From Rhodospirillales bacterium (lineage in GTDB: Bacteria; Pseudomonadota; Alphaproteobacteria; Rhodospirillales; Casp-alpha2), in contig JAJFII010000030.1 of assembly GCA_021775095.1 (NCBI GenBank), positions 1-58,937 on the forward strand: DNA of 58,937 bases, written 5' to 3'. The translations under genes and the position numbers were made by a program. Of the stretch, positions 8,008 through 16,336 are shown one piece after another. The notes beneath the pieces were generated by a model. It was not told where the DNA came from. It saw only the letters and a list, made by a program, of their open reading frames with translations, and ran no database searches. Each line of letters opens with the position of its first letter. Position 1 is the stretch's first letter.

Positions 8008-8370
8008 CTAATCATCGTCGTCTTCTTCGTTATCTATAGGAGGGCCATCGTCAGGTAGAATTTCAAAAATTTCTTTATAAAAAACATCCATTTTTGATAA
8101 GTCACTCTCCGCCTCTCGATTATCGGGCCGGATCTCCACACCAAATGCGGGGTCGTATATAACAACTATTTCTTTTTCACCACTCTTAAGCCTCCAGATA
8201 ATTGTTGCGTATCCGTCGACTTTGTAATCAATTTTGTATGCAAATTCTTCTTCAAGGACTTTGACGATGTCTTTCACCCCGACATGCTCGTCATCGTCGC
8301 GGAAAGTAAAATCGATATAGGGAACATCGGCCTCGATCTTCAAAATATTTACGGCGTATTTTTTCATCAT
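8008..8370 (-). CDS. Small acidic protein, candidate immunity protein
   Basis: A 120-residue, strongly acidic protein that ends in a run of Asp/Glu. It has alternating strands and helices ('YIDFTFRDDDEHVGVKDIVKVLEEEFAYKIDY' in part) and no signal peptide or membrane segment. A good ribosome site (GAAGGGA) precedes the ATG. It lies 17 bases downstream of the truncated internal virion protein with a foreign C-terminal tip, the normal arrangement of an immunity gene behind a polymorphic toxin. I do not recognise the family. Low GC compared with the flanking structural genes also suggests separate acquisition. The immunity role is inferred from position, size and charge. Confidence 0.6.
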   Translation of the reverse strand: MMKKYAVNILKIEADVPYIDFTFRDDDEHVGVKDIVKVLEEEFAYKIDYKVDGYATIIWRLKSGEKEIVVIYDPAFGVEIRPDNREAESDLSKMDVFYKEIFEILPDDGPPIDNEEDDDD

Positions 8371-8387
8371 CGAACAATCCCTTCTCT

Positions 8388-9017
8388 CTATTTTGTTCCA
8401 TATTTATCATCAATTGACTTTCTTATCCTGAATGCACTTTTCCGAATCTCTGCTAACAAAGATTCACCCTCAAACTTTTTTTCCCTATACTTTTTGATCG
8501 CTTGCTCAAATGTCAGGTCCACGGCCCGATCGGTTTCTCTTGCTGAATGGGCGGCCAAAGTCGTCCTGCGGTGCCGGTCCCCCTCACCCGCTTCATGGGC
8601 CGTCACCCGATTTTCCGCCAACCGCCTGTGTTGATCCGCACGGGCCGCAAACAACGACCGTTGTCCATCCGAGTTTAGGCCCTGGCTGAGTTCCAGGAGT
8701 TTCTCCTCGGAGGCCGTCAGATCGCTTTCATAAACGCCTCGGGCGGCGGCTCCCTTGTGACCGTTGGCAACCAAATCCCCGGTTTGCGGATGGTCCAGGA
8801 AATCACGCTGCCAGTCCTGAAAGGCCGCGTCCGCCGTCAACGCACCGACCACATCGTCTTCCATGTGGCGCCTCTCGGAGTGGACCGCCAACTCCGGGCC
8901 TGCTGGTAAAACCGGATCACCAGCAAGCGTCACCGCCGAACCGCTGCCGATGTCGGGGCACCCAAAAGGGCTAAATTCACATTGCTCTGGTCCGCCATAT
9001 ACAGGGATCTGGCCCAT
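8388..9017 (-). CDS. Truncated internal virion protein paralogue with a foreign C-terminal tip
   Basis: A 209-residue protein whose start overlaps the stop of the gp14-like gene (TGATG), so it occupies the native position of the next internal virion gene. Residues about 1-52 differ from the long paralogue apart from MGQIP, and residues about 52-168 are nearly identical to it. After Ala-Val-Asp-Leu it switches to about 41 Lys/Glu-rich residues ('TFEQAIKKYREKKFEGESLL' and on), coded by AT-richer DNA, with no counterpart in the long copy. The simplest reading is a deletion that joined the N-terminal module to the tail end of another toxin domain, which retained that toxin's immunity gene just downstream. 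It may be non-functional as a virion protein. Confidence 0.7.
   Translation of the reverse strand: MGQIPVYGGPEQCEFSPFGCPDIGSGSAVTLAGDPVLPAGPELAVHSERRHMEDDVVGALTADAAFQDWQRDFLDHPQTGDLVANGHKGAAARGVYESDLTASEEKLLELSQGLNSDGQRSLFAARADQHRRLAENRVTAHEAGEGDRHRRTTLAAHSARETDRAVDLTFEQAIKKYREKKFEGESLLAEIRKSAFRIRKSIDDKYGTK
8514..8860 (-). repeat. Direct repeat copy 2 (see 7053-7399)
   Basis: This is the second copy of the roughly 347-base repeat shared by the two internal virion genes. The two copies are about 1.46 kb apart in the same orientation, so recombination between them would delete the intervening candidate immunity gene. Confidence 0.85.
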
Positions 9018-9382
9018 CAGAAAAACCGGGAGACCAGGGATATACCCTTGCGCAAGCTGTTGTTTCTGGCCTGTGATGCGGCCAGCTTATAGGCGTCGAC
9101 CCGGCGTTGACCCAGGTTTTTTATAAGATCTATATCCATCTGGCCCTGCTCCCGAGTACCGTCGATCACCACCGTTGGCGTGCCATCAAGCTTGAGACCA
9201 GCCCGGGCATAGGCGACCCGCTGGGCACTGCGCAACCGATCCAGCTCCGTCCGTTTTTTGGCGACGGCCTGGTCTGTGTCGGCCTGCAGCTGTTTCGCCC
9301 GCCGTTGATTTTCCGTGCGGTTTTCAATGGATTTGTAAATACTGAAAGCACCGACAATCACATCAAATAGATTAAGAGCCAT
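9017..9382 (-). CDS. Internal virion protein, T7 gp14-like
   Basis: A 121-residue protein with a hydrophobic N-terminal stretch (about 3-15) followed by a long Gln/Ala/Lys-rich helix ('RRAKQLQADTDQAVAKKRTE'-like) and an Ala-rich C-terminal helix. Small, helical, partly hydrophobic proteins encoded between the tail tubular B gene and the large internal proteins correspond to gp14 of T7-like phages, which is ejected into the host envelope during infection. Sequence similarity is weak, so the assignment rests mainly on order, size and composition. A conserved 'GLKLDGTPTVVIDG' stretch recurs in such podovirus proteins. Confidence 0.6.
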   Translation of the reverse strand: MALNLFDVIVGAFSIYKSIENRTENQRRAKQLQADTDQAVAKKRTELDRLRSAQRVAYARAGLKLDGTPTVVIDGTREQGQMDIDLIKNLGQRRVDAYKLAASQARNNSLRKGISLVSRFF

Positions 9383-9394
9383 GATTTTATCTCC

Positions 9395-11146
9395 TTATAG
9401 GGTCGCGGCGGGGGTCAGCGCCCGAACCGTCGCCGGCAGGGGCACATCCTGGACCAGATAAACCTGACCGCCGGTTTCCCAGTCATCATCAATGACCACG
9501 TTACGCGACCCGGTGAACAGCGGTGGTGAACTGTCCATGGGATCCGCGCCGTCCCTGAGCACAATGGTTTCCAGGGCGTCGAGAGTGGTGCCCGCCTTGG
9601 TTAACAATGCCGCCTGAACGTCGACAATAACTCGGCCAATGCGGGTTTTCTGACCGAGCAGAGTGCCTTCTGCGTCGGCAATACCCAGGCGCAGGGAGCG
9701 GGCGGTCGCCGTGTAGGGCAGGCCGAGCGCGGCTTTGCTTGCAGTCCGCCCGCCCTGCAGGGCAACGGTTCCGCCGACGACGGCTTTTAAGGGATCGACG
9801 GCGCCACTGGCGAGGATCGCCACGGTTTCCCCTTCCAGATGATCGAGGCCGCTAAAACTATCGGCTGCGGCACCCGCGTAAGCCAAACCACAATCCACCT
9901 GAAAGGCCTCTGTTTTGTCGAGCAGTTCGTCGTCGAAGGGTTGGGTCAGGAACTCGATATACCGTTTTGAGGTCCCGTTGATGGTCCGTTTGACCACCAT
10001 CCACAATTCGTCGTGATCTATGCCCGGCACCACATCAATGCTCTCGACCTCGCCCCAGCCCCGCCCCGCATCACCGCCCAGCCGGTGGCGATGCCAACCG
10101 GCGATCTTAAAATCCGAATCATAAGTACAACCAGCCAATTCACCGTTTTTCAAGGCACACCAGATAATCGGGAACGGGTCCTGGGCATAGGCCATCTCCT
10201 TGAGTTGGGGTTTTAGAATGTGCTCTGACAACATGGTTAAATCCGGTGCCAGGAATCGATCATTTTCAAAGGAATAAATAAACTCCCGGAGCCGTCGGTT
10301 TTTGTCTCCGGCAAACACCGTCACCGCTCCGGTCTGAACTGGCTGCAGTTGCGAAGAACCATCGGTGGTATGTCGTCGCTGGGATATGTTGTCCGGTTTC
10401 AGGGCCGCGTCACCGCTGCCGCCCAGAGTTCGGGTCGCCGCTGTCGTCCCAAACTGCAACAATTTGTCTTCGACCATCCATTGAATGGCGTTGACCTGAC
10501 CGGTGCGCGCGACAATTTTCATGGCATCATCGGCCGCCGTACCGATGGTGAAATTGCTGTGGGAACCGGTTTTTGAGAACCATGCCGTATTGGGCTGGTC
10601 AGGTGGCGCGGCGAGCACCAGGCGGTCCTCGTAAAAAGCCACCCGTTGCGGATAATTGGCGGCCACCCATTCAACCGGTTTGGCGCTAAACGACACATCA
10701 GCCAAGGTCCATGAGGTATGGGACGAACGGGTCAAGGTCGCGGGCAGGTGGTCCTTATGGACGATATAAAGGTTATTTTCGTCCTGGGTGAATTGCAGTT
10801 CAAACAGTTCGCTTTCCGTATAAGAAGTTGGGATTTCGACCGGCACGCCACCGTTCAGGACAATGGATTGTTCCTTGTAAACCCGGACGTAGGTGTCGCC
10901 GAACTCAAGCATATAGTTGGTTTCCGTGGAATAAATAAACCGCACGACCCGTGCCGCTTTGGCGGCGAATTTGGTTTCGGCGACAAACATCGTGCCCGGT
11001 CGGGTTTTGATGCCGCCCTGCGGCAGGACCAACCAGTTTTCGCACAGGGCCAGGCCAGACCGATAAAGCTCCAGATCCACCCGGGCATGGATCAGCGGCG
11101 ACAGTTCTCCCTTGATAAAGTTGGCCTGGATCAAATGATAAACCAT
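9395..11146 (-). CDS. Tail tubular protein B (T7 gp12-like nozzle)
   Basis: A 583-residue protein that begins 'QANFIKGELSPLIHARVDLELY' with the adjoining 'NWLVLPQGGIKTRPGT' block, the characteristic opening of podovirus tail nozzle proteins. The remainder is beta-rich, as expected of the propeller-like nozzle that extends the tail and gates DNA. It follows the tail tubular A gene with a one-base overlap, the same order as T7 genes 11 and 12. The length is somewhat below that of T7 gp12. No frameshift or internal stop is visible, so this part of the tail module looks intact. Confidence 0.8.
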   Translation of the reverse strand: MVYHLIQANFIKGELSPLIHARVDLELYRSGLALCENWLVLPQGGIKTRPGTMFVAETKFAAKAARVVRFIYSTETNYMLEFGDTYVRVYKEQSIVLNGGVPVEIPTSYTESELFELQFTQDENNLYIVHKDHLPATLTRSSHTSWTLADVSFSAKPVEWVAANYPQRVAFYEDRLVLAAPPDQPNTAWFSKTGSHSNFTIGTAADDAMKIVARTGQVNAIQWMVEDKLLQFGTTAATRTLGGSGDAALKPDNISQRRHTTDGSSQLQPVQTGAVTVFAGDKNRRLREFIYSFENDRFLAPDLTMLSEHILKPQLKEMAYAQDPFPIIWCALKNGELAGCTYDSDFKIAGWHRHRLGGDAGRGWGEVESIDVVPGIDHDELWMVVKRTINGTSKRYIEFLTQPFDDELLDKTEAFQVDCGLAYAGAAADSFSGLDHLEGETVAILASGAVDPLKAVVGGTVALQGGRTASKAALGLPYTATARSLRLGIADAEGTLLGQKTRIGRVIVDVQAALLTKAGTTLDALETIVLRDGADPMDSSPPLFTGSRNVVIDDDWETGGQVYLVQDVPLPATVRALTPAATL

Positions 11147-11736
11147 CAGTCAAACTCCCGTCCGGTGATCCACTGGCTGTCGACCGGTTCTTCGACGCCG
11201 TCGTGCTGGGCGTCGGTCTTTTGTGCCGCCGCCAGAATTTTCTCGAACCGGGCCTCGGCAATCTGCACATAACGGTCCTTACCGGTCACTTCGCGGCCGA
11301 TGTCAGCGGCAATCCGTGCGGCAATGGCGCGGGCCAGTAACGGATCAAACTCCGACGGATCGGTCATGTATTTCAGATACCAGACTTTCAAGGGTGCCCC
11401 GGCGTCGGTCAAAAAATACCGGCCTTCCATTTCACCGGCGATTGGGGGTCCGTTCCACCGGCCGCCGGCATTGGGGCGGAGCAACCGCAGACAGTCGGCC
11501 GGCCAGGCGTATTTATGGGCCCAGCCAAACAGCGGTGCGGCGGTTTCCGGCGCCAGGGTGGTCCGCGTCCGGGCTGCCCGCCATTCGTATTGCACGACAA
11601 CTTCATCGCGGGCTGGACCATAGGCCCGTTTACAGGCGCGCGCCCGTTTGGTTGTTTTGTCATTGATATTGAGGATGCCCGGTGCGTCCAGCATCTGCAG
11701 GGCGAGATTACAGATGGAAACCACGGAGTAGGTCAT
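11146..11736 (-). CDS. Tail tubular protein A (T7 gp11-like adaptor)
   Basis: The start at 11736 is chosen because it overlaps the upstream stop in an ATGA arrangement and gives the usual 'ICNLAL-MLDAPGILNINDKT' N-terminus of podovirus adaptor proteins. The 196-residue protein continues with 'RDEVVVQYEWRAARTRTTLAP' and an aromatic 'HKYAWPADCLRL' segment, both typical of the family. In T7-like virions twelve copies join the portal to the nozzle. The protein length matches T7 gp11, and its neighbours are the nozzle gene and a small protein after the capsid gene. Confidence 0.85.
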   Translation of the reverse strand: MTYSVVSICNLALQMLDAPGILNINDKTTKRARACKRAYGPARDEVVVQYEWRAARTRTTLAPETAAPLFGWAHKYAWPADCLRLLRPNAGGRWNGPPIAGEMEGRYFLTDAGAPLKVWYLKYMTDPSEFDPLLARAIAARIAADIGREVTGKDRYVQIAEARFEKILAAAQKTDAQHDGVEEPVDSQWITGREFD

Positions 11737-12098
11737 GGTTTTATCTCGGAACGAACGACATCGGGGCATAGTCTCTCGACATCGGCCCGCTGCACCCGAT
11801 CCGTTGCCAGGGCCATTTCAATGGCCTTCATGGCCGGTTTACCGCGCAACGTCCAATGGGCATCATTGCCCGGGTCCAGGTGTTCAATGGCCTGAATGAT
11901 GGCGGCGTCCGTCGGGTCCGGAACCCAGGGATCGCGGTTTGACTGGACCGGAGCTGGTGCCCCGCCGTCGGTCGCGCCATCACCCATCAGCACGCCGTCG
12001 CGTTGTTTTCGCAGGTGCGAAATCCGGGTGATTTGTTGATTGTTCAAACTGTCACCGGGTTTGATACCCAGGCTTTTATAAATGTCTTTGTTGCTCAT
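11733..12098 (-). CDS. Small phage structural-region protein
   Basis: A 121-residue protein that starts at 12098, five bases after GGAGG. It has a basic N-terminal helix pair, a Pro/Gly-rich linker (about residues 45-65) and a helical C-terminus. It lies between the capsid and the tail tubular A gene, overlapping the latter by four bases. I do not recognise the family; a head-completion, capsid-decoration or virion-associated role is possible from position only. Confidence 0.5.
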   Translation of the reverse strand: MSNKDIYKSLGIKPGDSLNNQQITRISHLRKQRDGVLMGDGATDGGAPAPVQSNRDPWVPDPTDAAIIQAIEHLDPGNDAHWTLRGKPAMKAIEMALATDRVQRADVERLCPDVVRSEIKP

Positions 12099-12117
12099 CC
12101 AAACCTCCAAAATGAAA

Positions 12118-12139
12118 GGGGCCGGATTTCTCCGGCCCC
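12118..12139 (-). terminator. Intrinsic terminator after the capsid gene
   Basis: An 8-bp GC stem (GGGGCCGG/CCGGCCCC, 6-base loop) is followed on the minus strand by TTTCATTTT. It lies 12 bases after the capsid stop. As in T7, it could terminate part of the late transcription so that capsid mRNA outnumbers tail mRNA. Confidence 0.75.
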
Positions 12140-12151
12140 ACCCGGGCGTGA

Positions 12152-13159
12152 TCAGGCTTCGTCCGTGTAAAGGAACGCCATCTTGACATTTTTGCGCTCA
12201 TAGACCCGGTCCCAATTGGTCGCGGTTGCCACTTCCGTGTTGGTCGGCGATTGACCGGCACAGGAGGTATCGGTCCATTTGATACCCCGGGGATGCAGGG
12301 CAAATTCCCGCCTGGACACGATGAACTCTTCACCGCCGCCGTCACCGGCCAGGGGGTTACGGTCGGTTTCCACCGGCATCTCCGGCGACCCTTCGCCAAA
12401 AGCAAACGCACCGGGCGCAAACAACACCGTTGTATAGCGGGTCTGATTGGTGCCGGCCGTGGTCGGCAGGTTGTCGTCGATGATCACCGTCAGGCCCATG
12501 TATTGCGGGAAGTTGATCTCGCCTCGGGCCGCCGGGATGAAGTCAATCAGGTTCTGTTTGCGCAGGTTGGTATAAACCTTCGAATGCATGGCGATGGCCG
12601 CCAGGTCCTGCAGGCTGTCGCCAAGAGTTTGGCAGGCGTCCAATACGGCCGTCGCCGAAATTTGATGGCTCGCCAACAGGCTGACCGCATCGGCCGACAC
12701 ACTCGACAGCATATCCGAGCTGTCATTTGCCACATTGTCGGCCAGCACCCCGTTCAGGCTGGCGATGGCTGTGCGTTGCATATCGCGCGCCCAATAGGCG
12801 GCGACCCGGTCGCCGATCAGTTTCATGGGGTCGTCACCGGCCAATTGCGCCGTCAGGTCCATGGCTGACCAGGATTGGTTGCGGTTGTGGCGAATGGCCA
12901 CATCCTTCGACGCCGAAACCTTTAGGGGCACGGCGCTCGACGCCGGATCATCGTCGGAGATGTTGGAGTTTGTGTTGCCCAGGTCTTGCCAGAACGGCAC
13001 GTTAAAAGTGCGCCCCCCGCCCGACAGGTTGGCCGACAGCATCGGATCCGGTGCGATCAACTGGGATTGAAAAAGTGCTGAGACGTCAGCGGTTTTTTCG
13101 ACGATGTAGCGGTGGAATACCTCCGGTACAATAACGTCGGACAGTCGTGTGCTCGCCAT
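12152..13159 (-). CDS. Major capsid protein
   Basis: A 335-residue protein with typical phage coat features: an N-terminal 'DVIVPEVFHRYIVEKTADVS-LFQS' arm, 'GGGRTFNVPFW', a long central helix with 'GDRVAAYWARDMQRT', an 'AIAMHSKVYTNLRKQNLIDF' spine region, and a C-terminal 'FGEG' with strands ending in an Arg-rich 'GIKW' block. It follows the scaffold gene by 13 bases, the standard podovirus order. The length fits HK97-fold coats of small podoviruses. The gene is intact and is followed by a strong terminator. Confidence 0.85.
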   Translation of the reverse strand: MASTRLSDVIVPEVFHRYIVEKTADVSALFQSQLIAPDPMLSANLSGGGRTFNVPFWQDLGNTNSNISDDDPASSAVPLKVSASKDVAIRHNRNQSWSAMDLTAQLAGDDPMKLIGDRVAAYWARDMQRTAIASLNGVLADNVANDSSDMLSSVSADAVSLLASHQISATAVLDACQTLGDSLQDLAAIAMHSKVYTNLRKQNLIDFIPAARGEINFPQYMGLTVIIDDNLPTTAGTNQTRYTTVLFAPGAFAFGEGSPEMPVETDRNPLAGDGGGEEFIVSRREFALHPRGIKWTDTSCAGQSPTNTEVATATNWDRVYERKNVKMAFLYTDEA

Positions 13160-13172
13160 GGTTCAAGTTCCT

Positions 13173-14072
13173 TTACAAATGCGAGTTGGATGAAAGCCCG
13201 TAGTTTTCCGGCCGTTTGTTGGCGGCCTGAATTAACATACGAGCGCGTGTTGGGTCTGATTGGACGAGTTGGCCCTGGGCCGTCAGATTGAGGGTTGCGT
13301 CAGCAAAGGGATTTACCGCCAAGCCGTCGCCCCCTTCAATCAAACCATCTTCAGCAAACAACAGGTTGCCAGCATCGGCCAAAGCTTTAGCCAATACCGG
13401 CGACAGGATCTGGTTGTCATCGGAAATCGCGCCCAATTGCCGCAACTCCTCAAACAATCCATTACCGCCCAACACGTCAACCGCCCGTCGGGCCATCTCC
13501 GTATTGCGTTTAAAGGTTTCCCCGCCTTCCTTGCCCCAGGCCTCGGTTAACGCCGCTCTGGCGTGTTCTTTGGCCTCGGTCAGTTGTTTGGCCTCGGCAT
13601 CGTCGGCTGCCTGTTGCGCGTCATCGAAGGTTTGGGACAGTCCCCGGTACAGGGCTTTCGCCTGACGCTGGTCAAGTTCAGCACTGTGGAACAACCCCTT
13701 TAACGACGTCAGTCCCGCATCGTCCAGGCCCTCATCGGTGGTGAACTCATACGCATCAGCCGCCTGTGGCATGCCCAACTTCTGGCGAAACGATTTCCAG
13801 TCGTCGTCCGTTGCCTGGTCGCCCGGCAGGGCGACAGAGCGACCGCGATATTCGTCCAGTTCCCGGTATGATTTGAGGGCGTCATCAGGGCCTTGCCAGC
13901 CCTTGTTTTTCACCAGGGTTCGGTTTTCCTCACTGAGGGCCTCACCCCACTCGTCACCGCTGGAAGCCGCGGCATCAAGCGCCGGTGCATCAGACCCGAG
14001 CGACACACCTGAGCCTGCGTTGTTTGGGTTGTCTGCACCGGCAGGCCCGCCTAACGAGATATCTTCTTCCAT
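13173..14072 (-). CDS. Capsid scaffolding protein
   Basis: A 299-residue, acidic, Ala/Gly/Asp-rich protein with an N-terminal disordered region, a central 'LKSYRELDEYRG' segment, a helical 'AKQLTEAKEHARAALTEAWG' stretch and a short C-terminal tail. These are the features of podovirus scaffolding (capsid assembly) proteins, which always lie just before the major capsid gene, as here. The conserved 'KNKGWQGPDDALKSYRELD' block near residues 55-75 occurs in many such proteins from alphaproteobacterial phages. Confidence 0.8.
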   Translation of the reverse strand: MEEDISLGGPAGADNPNNAGSGVSLGSDAPALDAAASSGDEWGEALSEENRTLVKNKGWQGPDDALKSYRELDEYRGRSVALPGDQATDDDWKSFRQKLGMPQAADAYEFTTDEGLDDAGLTSLKGLFHSAELDQRQAKALYRGLSQTFDDAQQAADDAEAKQLTEAKEHARAALTEAWGKEGGETFKRNTEMARRAVDVLGGNGLFEELRQLGAISDDNQILSPVLAKALADAGNLLFAEDGLIEGGDGLAVNPFADATLNLTAQGQLVQSDPTRARMLIQAANKRPENYGLSSNSHL

Positions 14073-14096
14073 TGTATAAGTCCTTTTTTAAATGTC

Positions 14097-14115
14097 GCCG
14101 GGCCCAATGCCCGGC
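14097..14115 (-). other. Hairpin between Bbp19-like and scaffold genes
   Basis: A 7-bp perfect GC stem (GCCGGGC/GCCCGGC, 5-base loop) lies between the stop of one gene and the start of the next. There is no adjoining T-run on the minus strand, so it is more likely an RNA-processing or stability structure than a terminator. Confidence 0.5.
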
Positions 14116-14117
14116 CG

Positions 14118-14438
14118 TTAAATATTTCCTTCGCCATCGGAAACCAGGGTTTCCGTTACCGCCGCCACGGCGGTTGCCGTCCGCTCGGCGTCACCGAGCT
14201 CCAAAAACCGGAACAAGCGGTAGGCCACCTGACGGCGGCCCTCGCGCAACACCAAATCCTCATCGGTCCGGGCCGGCGTGAACAAATCGCCAAAAGACAG
14301 CAAATCACTGAGGACGACATCTTGCTGTTGACGGCTGGGTTTACCTTTGAAAACCGCCCCATAGGCCTGTTTCAATTTGACTTCGGCGGCATCTGATCGG
14401 CGCGCGCCAGGATCAAACCAACGGCTGAGACTAAACAT
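14118..14438 (-). CDS. Bbp19-family phage protein
   Basis: A 106-residue protein starting at 14438, overlapping the portal stop by 8 bases. The middle region ('AYGAVFKGK', 'DLLSFGDLF', 'DLVLREGRRQVAYRLFRFLEL') matches the pattern of the Bbp19-like family: a phenylalanine-rich turn, then an acidic residue, then Glu-Gly-Arg-Arg at the start of a helix. These small proteins are commonly encoded immediately after the portal gene in podoviruses of Proteobacteria, and their role is not established. A longer reading upstream in the same frame would run deep into the portal gene and is rejected. Confidence 0.7.
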   Translation of the reverse strand: MFSLSRWFDPGARRSDAAEVKLKQAYGAVFKGKPSRQQQDVVLSDLLSFGDLFTPARTDEDLVLREGRRQVAYRLFRFLELGDAERTATAVAAVTETLVSDGEGNI

Positions 14439-16128
14439 CTGTCTCGCCTTGCATGGTTTGGGCGTCCAGGCCGAGGGCACTGGCGATGCTTGCCGCCTGT
14501 TGCGCCGCATCCAGGGCCGCCTGTTTGGTCTCGGTGTCGGTTCGTTGCTGGCGCAGGTCGGCAACCTGATCCAAGGAACGCAGGAACCGGGCCGGCATGC
14601 CGTTGATGTCGGCCAGGCCACGGATCGCTTCGTCGGTTTCCAGCAGGTCCATGACCAACGGGTCATATTGCGCCATCGCCATCATGGTCTCGAAGGTGCG
14701 CAGCGTGCCGACCCCCTCTTCGGCCCGGCGCAACCGGTCGAGCGGCGACGAAAAGGCCACCGACCAGGTTCTGCCGGCAAGGCCCGGTGGCGGGGCGAAA
14801 GGGCCGTTCGGATCATACAGGCCGGCACGCCCCAAAATGCCGCCTTCCCGTTCGACCAGCCGGTCCAGCGACGATTGCACCTGGGCACCAATGGGCCCCA
14901 GCAACTCACCCTTTTCCCGGTCCCGGATCAGCGACTGGGTCGCCGTCATGTGGGGCGCGTCGGCCAGGGTCTGGAACAGATCCACATAAAACGCCTCTTT
15001 GATCATTGCCCGTTTGTCCTGCATCAGGCCCATGGCAATATCGGGCCGGCCACCGGACTGAATGGGTTGGATCAACAACCGGCCGGTGGCCGGATCAATC
15101 AAACCCCGATTGATTTTGTTGGCGTTAAGATTAACCCGGCCGCCCTTCGATTTGAGATCGGCCGAGGCATAGGCCGGACTCGAGATTTGTTGTACGGCAC
15201 GCAGCACATCGCGGGCCATGGCGTTAATACCTCTCACTTCCGGCAGGGCGATCAGGGCCGGGCTTTCGGAATAAATCTCGCCCGGTTGGCGGTCCAGACG
15301 GAAATCAATGAACGGCAGTTCGTGATACCCCTTGGACGTGATCACCTGGGCTTCGTCGACAAAGACCACGGCCGACTGAAAGGCGGTTTTTTGTACGTCG
15401 CGGCCCCGGCCCTGCCATTTGTCGTCGCGGGGAAATACCGCCTGAATGAAGGTAAACCGTTTGTCGCCATCGGTGGTGTCCGTCGCCGCAGTTTTAAGGG
15501 TCTCGGGGCATTTGTCTTTAAACAGATTTGCCGCCTGGCGGGCCGACAGGGTGAATTTGCGCAAACCCGTATCCATTTGTCCGTAGGCGTCCTGGTCGAT
15601 GACCATTTCCGCCAGGTGGATGGGCCGATACAGGACCGGTTTATCGCTGCCCATCATGAAACCGTCTTCGACATAAATAAACCCGGCACCAAAGGACCCG
15701 AGGCTGCGGTAGATCGATTGCACGGCACCGGCAAACCCGGAGCCAGGCGCGTAGCGGTGTTCGAACATTTTATCGCGCAGCCGTTCCAGCCATTTGTTTT
15801 CCCGATCATTGACCGCCGCCGCCGATGGATCCTCACTGAGCCTGAGATTGTGCCACTTCGATGCCCGGGGCGTGATCATGCTTTCCAAAGCCGCGCCCCA
15901 GCGCTGCACCGCCATCATCGCCGTCTGGTCATAAATCCGGGCGGTTCGCGCCGCCGAGCGGGGGGCGCCCGCAACCGAGCTGCCGCCCGCTGTCCCGCCA
16001 CCGGCAAAGTCGACGGTTACCGGCAGGGTCACATCGGCCACCGCCTGCCAGGCCTCCTGCCATTCACTGCGCCCGTTGCGCAGGTTCTGTTCGCGCTGGA
16101 TGATGTCGGTGGCGAGTTGTGATTTCAT
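14431..16128 (-). CDS. Portal (head-tail connector) protein
   Basis: A 565-residue protein. The start at 16128 (MKSQLATDI) is preferred over an upstream in-frame codon because a terminator lies between them. It shows the T7-like connector pattern: an N-terminal helical region, 'QRWGAALESMITPRASKWHNL', 'RDVLRAVQQISSPAYA', 'NANKINRGLIDPATGRLL', 'MTATQSLIRDREKGELLGPI', and a C-terminal Gln-rich helix. Twelve copies form the DNA channel at the head vertex. A degenerate copy of its first codons and leader is found at about 17735-17815, beside the accessory island that separates it from the terminase genes. Confidence 0.85.
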   Translation of the reverse strand: MKSQLATDIIQREQNLRNGRSEWQEAWQAVADVTLPVTVDFAGGGTAGGSSVAGAPRSAARTARIYDQTAMMAVQRWGAALESMITPRASKWHNLRLSEDPSAAAVNDRENKWLERLRDKMFEHRYAPGSGFAGAVQSIYRSLGSFGAGFIYVEDGFMMGSDKPVLYRPIHLAEMVIDQDAYGQMDTGLRKFTLSARQAANLFKDKCPETLKTAATDTTDGDKRFTFIQAVFPRDDKWQGRGRDVQKTAFQSAVVFVDEAQVITSKGYHELPFIDFRLDRQPGEIYSESPALIALPEVRGINAMARDVLRAVQQISSPAYASADLKSKGGRVNLNANKINRGLIDPATGRLLIQPIQSGGRPDIAMGLMQDKRAMIKEAFYVDLFQTLADAPHMTATQSLIRDREKGELLGPIGAQVQSSLDRLVEREGGILGRAGLYDPNGPFAPPPGLAGRTWSVAFSSPLDRLRRAEEGVGTLRTFETMMAMAQYDPLVMDLLETDEAIRGLADINGMPARFLRSLDQVADLRQQRTDTETKQAALDAAQQAASIASALGLDAQTMQGETDV

Positions 16129-16144
16129 GTGATTTTTTTCCAAT

Positions 16145-16166
16145 AAAAAACCCCGCCGGGGCGGGG
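16145..16166 (-). terminator. Intrinsic terminator just upstream of the portal gene
   Basis: On the minus strand CCCCGCC-CC-GGCGGGG is followed directly by TTTTTTATTG. It would stop transcription arriving from the accessory genes before it enters the structural operon, and only about 17 bases separate it from the portal start codon. Confidence 0.8.
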
Positions 16167-16336
16167 TTGTGGTTATTAAAATTGCGCCCCGGAGGACACT
16201 AAAAATAAGCCAAATTGTATAGCGACGTTTTTCAGTTAAATCCCTTATCACACCGAACGTCGTGTCGGATTTTCCAGCCTGCATCTGCAGACCGGCAAAG
16301 ACTTTCTGCAGCCGCAGATTTGATATTGCGGTTTAT

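Noticed and set aside
14118-14666. Longer version of the Bbp19-like gene starting at 14666
   Set aside because: The extra N-terminal residues are Arg/Pro/Trp-rich out-of-frame portal sequence; the start at 14438 gives a family-length protein.
14377-16122. Long plus-strand open frame (about 581 codons) opposite the portal gene
   Set aside because: It is antisense to a well-supported portal gene with conserved motifs and has no ribosome site; it reflects the GC-rich third-base pattern of the portal gene.
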